Assembly (NCBI GenBank): GCA_050291585.1
Contig: JBNKKA010000149.1
Span: 1-10,772 of the forward strand
Direction of reading: 5' to 3'
Length of the DNA stretch: 10,772 nucleotides
Source: JASJCL01 sp050291585
GTDB taxonomy: Bacteria; Desulfobacterota; Desulfobacteria; Desulfobacterales; Desulfosarcinaceae
The translations under genes and the position numbers were made by a program. Below the pieces are notes generated by a model. It ran no database searches. It saw only the letters and a list, made by a program, of their open reading frames with translations, and was not told the origin of the DNA. Of this stretch, positions 6,606 to 10,772 are shown one piece after another (position 1 is the stretch's first letter; every line of letters starts with the position of its first letter).

Positions 6606-7002
6606 ATGTCCAATGGCAACCGCCCGGAGCTCGACCCGGCCCATATTATCTCCGTGGGCAACCAGAATGACCCGACCCTGGGCGATATGGTCAGTTACCT
6701 GAAAGACGCGCACGATATCGCCGTCTACGCCAAAGGGCTCAATGATCTGGACGGCCAGTCCTTCAGCGCGGCTATTCGCGAAACCGTCATCGCCGGCAAG
6801 GACCTTTTTTTTCCATAAAGCGGGGCGCAACATGGAAGGCAAGTCCGCCACATCGGGGCACACGGCCTCGCTGGCCGGCGATTATAGGGTGTGTGAATTC
6901 TGCGTGCAGCAGACTGAGGGCATCGTCGTCCAGAATTTCTCCCAGTTCAAAGACCTGCTGATGCGCTCCCAGCGCCTGCGCACCCAAAGGCTGCGCACTT
7001 AG
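6606..7002 (+). pseudogene. Remnant of an NDP(ADP)-forming acyl-CoA synthetase
   Basis: Fragment of an acetyl/acyl-CoA synthetase of the ADP-forming, acyl-CoA synthetase (NDP) type, which makes ATP from acyl-CoA or activates acids. Frame one (6606-6818) reads HIISVGNQNDPTLGDMVSYL and on to IAGKDLF, the end of a succinyl-CoA-ligase-like domain. A second frame continues it: KAGRNMEGKSATSGHTASLAG, then QNFSQFKDLLM, stopping at 7002. The histidine of SGHTASLAG (codon 6859-6861) is at the phosphohistidine position. The frames join at a run of eight T (6805-6812); seven would restore one frame. The family is usually several hundred residues or more, and here the CoA-binding N-terminus and all downstream domains are absent, so it is broken at both ends as well as shifted. 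Upstream bases 6434-6605 show no homologous residues. A programmed frameshift is unlikely given the truncations. Confidence 0.8.
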
Positions 7003-7417
7003 TGACATTCTGGGGAATCGTGTGATTACGTTTTTTTCACCCCCGGGGTTTCTACTGCCTGCAGAGTGCGCAAAAAAAAGCGCTTGAATGCGCACTTCAG
7101 TATTTCTTATTTTTTAATAGTATGTTATTTCAGTGCATTAAAGTATTGGTATTCTTATTGCTGTATCTGTTCATCATTAGTCCTAGTGGCTCCGATCCAG
7201 AAGGGTTGCTGAACCGTATGCCCTCTCTCTCCACCACTGCAGCTTAATTCCTCTCTGTATGCCTTAGGATCGAAAAACAGCGTCGGCGCAAACGCGCCCA
7301 CGCAACTTCATCTGGTGCCTATCCAGAAATTGTATTTCCCGCCCAAGGCTGTGGATTGGGTGAGAGGTGCTATTCTGGAAGGACACTAACTATTCATTTT
7401 TAGGAGAGGAGAATTCC
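7003..7417. other. Gene-free stretch, partly AT-rich, with short repeats
   Basis: No gene is supported here. TGCGCACTT occurs directly at 6992-7000 and 7089-7097, and its inverse AGTGCGCA at 7065-7072. The last two form a 7-bp stem (7065-7071 with 7090-7096) around an A8 run. Bases 7100-7180 are strongly AT-rich. An open frame from about 7214 to 7389 has no ATG and no recognisable product. This looks like decayed sequence downstream of the broken acyl-CoA synthetase. Confidence 0.6.
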
Positions 7418-7759
7418 ATGAGTGTATCGAGAATTATTTCCATTCTATTGTTCACGGTTCTTGTGGCAACGGGCTGTTCGGAACAAAACCGCACCGTCGG
7501 AGAAGTGGATCAGTCCAAGGAGCCCGAGCAGGCCATCACCCAGGCCGTTGAGGAGACCCAGCAGGGACCGACCGAAATCGCTGGAGTGGTTATGGAGACT
7601 GAAAAGGGAGTGTCCATCGTTACCGACACAGACACCTATCTTGTATCCGGCCAGGATCTATCGGGAATGATGGGTAAGCGGATCAAGGTCACGGGCACCA
7701 TCACGGAAGTCGAGGATACTCAGGTCCTCGAAGTGATGACGGTTCTGCCACTGGAATAG
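7418..7759 (+). CDS. Small lipoprotein with probable OB-like C-terminal domain
   Basis: Predicted 113-residue lipoprotein. Residues 1-19 (MSVSRIISILLFTVLVATG) form a signal peptide followed by Cys20, a plausible lipobox (ATGC) for signal peptidase II. A polar Glu/Gln-rich linker (21-50) leads to a compact beta-rich domain at about 52-113: IAGVVMETEKGVSIVTDTDT, then GMMGKRIKVTGTITEVE and a closing strand VLEVMTVLPLE. The alternation of short strands and the G-K-x-V-x-V-x-G-x-I pattern resemble small OB-fold domains found in periplasmic proteins. Function unknown. I chose ATG 7418 because GGAGAGGAG lies just upstream and the signal peptide starts there; a longer frame from 7367 adds 17 unlikely residues. 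The gene is followed at once by a strong terminator and seems monocistronic. Confidence 0.78.
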   Translation: MSVSRIISILLFTVLVATGCSEQNRTVGEVDQSKEPEQAITQAVEETQQGPTEIAGVVMETEKGVSIVTDTDTYLVSGQDLSGMMGKRIKVTGTITEVEDTQVLEVMTVLPLE

Positions 7760-7807
7760 AATCGAGACTTAGAGCAGTGGGTGCACCTTCCCGGGCGCCC
7801 CATACGG

Positions 7808-7836
7808 ACGCCCGCCCAAATCAGGGCGGGCGTTTT
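7808..7836 (+). terminator. Rho-independent terminator after the lipoprotein gene
   Basis: ACGCCCGCCC (7808-7817) pairs perfectly with GGGCGGGCGT (7824-7833) around a 6-base loop AAATCA, followed by a T run (7833-7836). Ten base pairs, nearly all GC. Confidence 0.92.
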
Positions 7837-7951
7837 GGGTCTGATTTGGTCATATATCCCTCCCCTATCCCCCTATCCCAAGCCACGACACCTAAAGATT
7901 ATAAATTCATAGCCGAATTAATACTTGATATTGAACAGAACTCGCTTTCGC

Positions 7952-7980
7952 TTGCCCGTTCCTGGTCTAGATCCTAATAG
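7952..7980 (+). promoter_or_regulatory. Candidate promoter for the HD-GYP response regulator
   Basis: TTGCCC (7952-7957) and TAATAG (7975-7980) are 17 bases apart, 60 bases before the ATG at 8041, after the upstream terminator. Hexamer matches are fair, so this is a candidate only. Confidence 0.35.
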
Positions 7981-8040
7981 CCAAGTAGTTTAAGGGTATA
8001 GATCTAATGTACAATTCATTTGTTTGAAGAGTCAGATGCC

Positions 8041-9132
8041 ATGAGAGGTCATGCTTCATCCGATATTTTAGTGGTCGACGATGATCCTGGTGTTCAACGA
8101 ATGCTGCGCCGTATTCTTGAGCGCTCGGGGTACAATGTTTTGCTTGCCAGTGGCGGCCAAGAAGCATTTGATAAAATCGACAGCAATCTTCCCGATCTGA
8201 TCATGTTGGATCTTTCAATGCCAATGCTCGATGGGTTTGAGGTTTCAAGCCATTTAAAAAACAACCCGGAAACATGTGACATACCGATCATTTTAATTAC
8301 CGGTCTTGACAGCAGTCACAACCATGTGAAGGCCATGGACCTCGGTGTGAATGATTTTCTGTCGAAAACCGCTAAACCCGAGGAAATTCTCGCCAGGATT
8401 CGTTCTCATCTGAAGATCAAGCATTTGAACGACCAATTGAGTGAATATCGGGCGTCTCTAGAAAAAATGGTTGCGCTCAGGACGGAGCAACTTAAAGATG
8501 CATCTCTTGAGGTTATCTGGCGGTTAACTGCGGCCTCAGAGTATCGGGACAATGAAACCGGGGCTCATATTAAGCGGATGAGCCATTATTCAGCCGTTAT
8601 CGCCCAAAAGATGGGATTGGCTCAAAAAACAATTGAAACCCTCCTTTATGCCGCTCCCATGCACGATATCGGCAAAATCGGCATACCAGACGCGATTTTG
8701 CTCAAACCCGGCAAGCTGGACGCCAAAGAGTGGGACATCATGAAAAAACACACCACTATTGGTGGCAATATTTTGAAAGGCTCCAAGATTGGATTTGTGC
8801 GCATGGGGGCCAAGATCGCTATGACGCACCATGAAAAATGGGATGGCAGCGGGTATCCGCAGGGTTTGAAAGGCCGGAAAATTCCTTTGGTAGGCCGGAT
8901 CGTCGCCTTAGCGGATGTATTTGACGCCTTGACTTCCAAACGGTCTTATAAAGAAGCCTTATCTGTCGAAGAATCCAACCGGATCATCTCCGAAGGCCAA
9001 GGATCGCACTTTGATCCGAAGGTAGTGGATGCCTTTTTTTCAAGTCAAGCTACGATTCTCCAGATCAAGGATCAGTGCCAGGGAAAAGGCGATGAAATTC
9101 AGTGGCCAACTGCAGTCCCAAATCATGGCTGA
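8041..9132 (+). CDS. Response regulator with HD-GYP domain, predicted c-di-GMP phosphodiesterase
   Basis: Cytoplasmic two-domain protein of 363 residues. The receiver domain (about 7-125) has the acidic pocket DDD at 13-15, phospho-acceptor Asp57 (MLDLSMP), Thr87 and the switch Lys109; the usual K-P pair is K-T here (FLSKTAKPEE). A coiled linker (128-155) leads to the HD-GYP domain, RpfG-like in order: GAHIKR with His176, HD pair His208-Asp209 in MHDIGKIGIPDA, His237, HHE at 263-265, DGSGYP at 268-273 and ALADVFDALTSKRSY after it. All metal and GYP residues I can check are present, so c-di-GMP hydrolysis is expected. ATG 8041 is preferred; an in-frame TTG at 8020 adds seven residues with no better ribosome site. 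No sensor kinase is adjacent, so its partner lies elsewhere. Probable targets are motility or surface attachment. Confidence 0.93.
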   Translation: MRGHASSDILVVDDDPGVQRMLRRILERSGYNVLLASGGQEAFDKIDSNLPDLIMLDLSMPMLDGFEVSSHLKNNPETCDIPIILITGLDSSHNHVKAMDLGVNDFLSKTAKPEEILARIRSHLKIKHLNDQLSEYRASLEKMVALRTEQLKDASLEVIWRLTAASEYRDNETGAHIKRMSHYSAVIAQKMGLAQKTIETLLYAAPMHDIGKIGIPDAILLKPGKLDAKEWDIMKKHTTIGGNILKGSKIGFVRMGAKIAMTHHEKWDGSGYPQGLKGRKIPLVGRIVALADVFDALTSKRSYKEALSVEESNRIISEGQGSHFDPKVVDAFFSSQATILQIKDQCQGKGDEIQWPTAVPNHG

Positions 9133-9680
9133 ACGACAGGATGGATCTCGCAACCCCTTACAGCGTATTAGGAAACAACAGGCATCTACAGCAAAACCAT
9201 CCCCTGCCCCCAGTTCTTGGTTTCTGCTTCCGTAGCGGTTTGAATAGTAATGCTCCCGCTTTTAAACTGGCCGACCCTCCACGTGGTCTTTGAGTTCGCG
9301 CCGAGTTTTCCAGTGGATCTAGCGTCAGTTGGCCTCCGGGAATCCTTCCTGAGTTCACACCCGATTAAGGCCCCCCAGCACCGATAAATTGGGTATCAGA
9401 AATGCGCCAAATTCGTGTCGAACCCAATGGTACCGCCAGTTCAGCGGTGATCGCCGGTTTCAAGTGATCCAGCCCGCATGCACTTGGCAGGGAGCCAGGC
9501 GGGTCTGTGCCCAGGATCATGGTAGCGCCAGGCACCAGGGCTTTTTACAATCTCGGGACGAAACTTTTGTCTCAGTGCGCGTTTCAGGCCCTTGGATCCT
9601 AGCTGACTTTCTGATACCTAAGTTAAACGAAAGTCGAACAATCCTTTCGAATCAAGCGATAACACACACGGAGGAGAATC
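9133..9680. other. Gene-free stretch of 548 bases
   Basis: No convincing gene on either strand. Open frames exist (for example minus 9358-9158 and plus 9389-9760) but show no family features, no ribosome site and poor composition. It could be decayed coding or insertion sequence; I could not identify a parent. The last 90 bases hold the likely promoter of the ACT gene. Confidence 0.55.
9592..9620 (+). promoter_or_regulatory. Candidate promoter for the ACT-domain gene
   Basis: TTGGAT (9592-9597) and TACCTA (9615-9620) are spaced by 17 bases, about 60 bases before the start codon. A short inverted repeat, CGAAAG / CTTTCG (9628-9633 with 9644-9649), follows in the leader. Both signals are weak. 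Confidence 0.3.
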
Positions 9681-10220
9681 ATGTCCAAGAAATATCTACT
9701 GACCGCTTTCAGCGAGGATCGACCGGGCATCGTCGCCAGCATTTCACAGCTCATCTATGAAAACGGATGCAACCTGGAAAACTCGGCCATGACCAATCTT
9801 TCCGGGGAGTTTGCCATCCTGCTCTTGTTCTCCTCCATGTCGAATGGAGACAACGGCGATCTGTTGGAAAAACTGACCACCGAGTGCCGCCGCCTGGAGA
9901 GGGATAAGGGAATCACGGCCTATATTCGACCCATAGATGTTGACGAACAAAAGCCCAGGGCCGACATCGTGAAAAAGACCATTCACGTGGAGGGGTTGGA
10001 TCAAGCAGGCATCGTCTATAAGGTCAGCCAGTTTCTGGCCGCCAACGAGGTCAATATCAGCCACCTCAACTCGTCAGTACGCATGTCACCCCAAAGCGGC
10101 GCCGCCCTTTACACCATGACGATTCAGGTTGAAATTCCGAATACACTTTCACTTCAAAACCTGGAGGACGGGTTGGGACAGATCGGCGATCAATTGAACG
10201 TGGATGTGACTGTCGATTGA
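9681..10220 (+). CDS. Two-ACT-domain protein, GcvR-like
   Basis: Cytoplasmic protein of 179 residues made of two ACT domains in tandem. ACT1 (about 4-85) begins YLLTAFSEDRPGIVASISQL and continues NGCNLENSAMTNLSGEFAIL; ACT2 (about 98-178) begins KKTIHVEGLDQAGIVYKVSQ and continues NEVNISHLNSSV. Both carry the D-x-x-G-I ligand-loop signature (DRPGI, DQAGI). Tandem ACT proteins without a catalytic domain resemble GcvR, which binds small molecules such as glycine and acts through a transcription factor partner; no DNA-binding domain is present. No gcv or other amino-acid gene is adjacent, so the ligand is unknown. GGAGGAG lies 4 bases before ATG 9681, a strong site. Monocistronic, ending in a long hairpin. 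Confidence 0.88.
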   Translation: MSKKYLLTAFSEDRPGIVASISQLIYENGCNLENSAMTNLSGEFAILLLFSSMSNGDNGDLLEKLTTECRRLERDKGITAYIRPIDVDEQKPRADIVKKTIHVEGLDQAGIVYKVSQFLAANEVNISHLNSSVRMSPQSGAALYTMTIQVEIPNTLSLQNLEDGLGQIGDQLNVDVTVD

Positions 10221-10250
10221 AGCCTGTACCGATCAAAGTGCGGGTAAGAT

Positions 10251-10288
10251 GAATCAAGGGCTTAGGATTTCTCATAAGCCCTTGGTTC
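10251..10288 (+). terminator. Long hairpin after the ACT gene, probable transcript end
   Basis: A 14-bp stem, GAATCAAGGGCTTA (10251-10264) with TAAGCCCTTGGTTC (10275-10288), has one T-G wobble and a 10-base loop. It starts 30 bases after the stop codon. No T run follows on the plus strand, so it may act as a 3' stabiliser or a Rho-assisted end and not as a classical terminator. Confidence 0.55.
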
Positions 10289-10411
10289 AGAACCGGCACC
10301 GTTATTTCCGCTTACGTTTCAGATCATCTTTGACTCCTCTTTCAACGACTCGGTTATCCAGACAGCCGAGGTTTATCTCGCCATTTCATTTTCCTAAGGG
10401 GGAGATGATCA

Positions 10412-10459
10412 ATGTGTTGCGACATATCGTATAGCTATTGGAACAAGTCGTTTCAATAG
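10412..10459 (+). CDS. Possible 15-residue leader peptide
   Basis: ATG 10412 opens 15 codons (MCCDISYSYWNKSFQ) ending in TAG, with AAGGGGGAG ending 7 bases upstream. The peptide has no known homologue that I can name. A start this short with a good ribosome site can occur by chance; the interest is its place in the long leader of the next gene. Low confidence. Confidence 0.2.
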   Translation: MCCDISYSYWNKSFQ

Positions 10460-10625
10460 TAGTACGCGTCTATCTCCCCAGTGATTGTTTTCCACCCTCA
10501 AGTTGTTGAAAAGCGTCTCCAAATAAAAATTTGGGATAGCTGGTACACATCTTGATCTCAGGGATTGTCTATTCTCGAATGGCAATGGGATCGAGACAGA
10601 CGGAAGACAAGCGACGCAGACCAGC

Positions 10626-10633
10626 AAGGAGGG
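10626..10633 (+). promoter_or_regulatory. Ribosome binding site supporting a TTG start
   Basis: AAGGAGGG sits 6 bases before the TTG at 10640, ideal spacing. It is the reason for choosing this rare start over the in-frame GTG at 10655. Confidence 0.8.
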
Positions 10634-10639
10634 TATAAA

Positions 10640-10772
10640 TTGAACCTGAACTTCGTGGCTGAACAGCCCCAGGTCGATCTGTCGAAGCGTTTCGACGTGA
10701 TCGTCGTCGGGGGCGGCAATGCGGCCCTATGTGCCGCCATGACGGCTAGGCAAGCCGGCGCCAGCGTGCTGC
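10640..10772 (+). CDS. FAD-dependent dehydrogenase, TcuA-like (3' partial)
   Basis: Only the first 44 codons are in the window. After a polar N-terminal stretch of 17 residues (MNLNFVAEQPQVDLSKR) comes the FAD-binding Rossmann motif FDVIVVGGGNAALCAAMTAR, then QAGASVL. The GGGNAALCAA form of the GxGxxA/G dinucleotide motif is typical of the FAD-dependent tricarballylate dehydrogenase (TcuA) group and related fumarate reductase/succinate dehydrogenase-type flavoproteins. In TcuA the enzyme oxidises tricarballylate to cis-aconitate; with the catalytic domain outside the window, that substrate is not shown. The start codon is TTG with a strong AAGGAGGG upstream. The N-terminus is longer than in enzymes that start directly at the Rossmann strand. 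Confidence 0.8.
   Translation, partial: MNLNFVAEQPQVDLSKRFDVIVVGGGNAALCAAMTARQAGASVL

Larger units (their letters stand above)
10289..10639. other. Leader region of the TcuA-like gene with short candidate signals
   Basis: No large gene. At 10412-10459 a 15-codon frame (MCCDISYSYWNKSFQ) has GGGGGAG 7 bases upstream, a weak candidate leader peptide. At 10519-10534 the interrupted palindrome CCAAAT-AAAA-ATTTGG could be an operator or a small hairpin. I found no clear promoter hexamers. Confidence 0.5.

Noticed and set aside
6805..6812. Programmed frameshift or transcript slippage at the T8 run
   Set aside because: Such runs can slip, but the product would still lack both the N-terminal and C-terminal domains, so a decayed gene is the simpler reading.
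6594..6863. Minus-strand 89-codon frame over the acyl-CoA synthetase remnant
   Set aside because: The plus strand carries recognisable family residues in two frames; the minus frame has none.
7065..7096. Terminator formed by the AGTGCGC / GCGCACT stem
   Set aside because: The 18-base loop is large, the A run lies inside the loop and no T run follows, so it does not fit a Rho-independent terminator.
9158..9358. Minus-strand frame of 66 codons (containing GGQLTLDPLENSARTQ) as an insertion-sequence remnant
   Set aside because: It has the feel of decayed mobile DNA, but I could not match it to any transposase and saw no terminal inverted repeats.

Overview
The window reads as bacterial chromosome, most likely from a strict anaerobe of the Desulfobacterota (sulfate-reducer-like). 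This is an inference from gene content: tryptophanase, a small protein with a CO-dehydrogenase/acetyl-CoA-synthase-type [4Fe-4S] motif, a remnant of an ADP-forming acyl-CoA synthetase, a methyl-accepting chemotaxis protein and an HD-GYP response regulator. No 16S or other phylogenetic marker is present. No phage, CRISPR, tRNA, rRNA or intact insertion sequence was seen.

Layout. 2-538 (+) is the C-terminal signalling part of a chemotaxis receptor cut by the window edge. It converges on a minus-strand block which, in transcription order (right to left), is: PfpI/DJ-1-family protein (5233-4646) with its own terminator; an MFS transporter (4521-3304); a 250-base spacer with three 18-bp palindrome-containing repeats; tryptophanase (3053-1674); and a secreted, probably outer-membrane protein of unknown family (1636-557). 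Divergent from the PfpI gene is a [4Fe-4S] protein (5385-5906). A UspA-type universal stress protein (6433-6038, minus) faces it and has a good sigma-70-like promoter.

6434-7417 is a decayed region. It holds a fragment of an NDP(ADP)-forming acyl-CoA synthetase that lacks both ends and has a frameshift in a run of eight T, followed by AT-rich sequence with short repeats. Next come a small lipoprotein with a probable OB-like domain and a strong terminator (7418-7836), a REC-HD-GYP response regulator (8041-9132), a gene-free 548-base stretch, a two-ACT-domain GcvR-like protein (9681-10220) ending in a 14-bp hairpin, and another gene-free stretch. The window ends in the first 44 codons of a TcuA-like FAD-dependent dehydrogenase that starts at TTG.

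How the genes may work together. Tryptophanase makes indole, pyruvate and ammonia from tryptophan. Its three substrate-specificity positions are of the tryptophanase type and not the tyrosine phenol-lyase type. The neighbouring MFS carrier and envelope protein could move substrate or product, but only position supports that. The remaining genes look like single transcription units with no clear shared pathway. I did not find convincing evidence of a new multi-gene system. The best leads are the tandem palindromic repeat before tryptophanase, the unknown envelope protein after it, the stand-alone Fe-S protein and the broken acyl-CoA synthetase.
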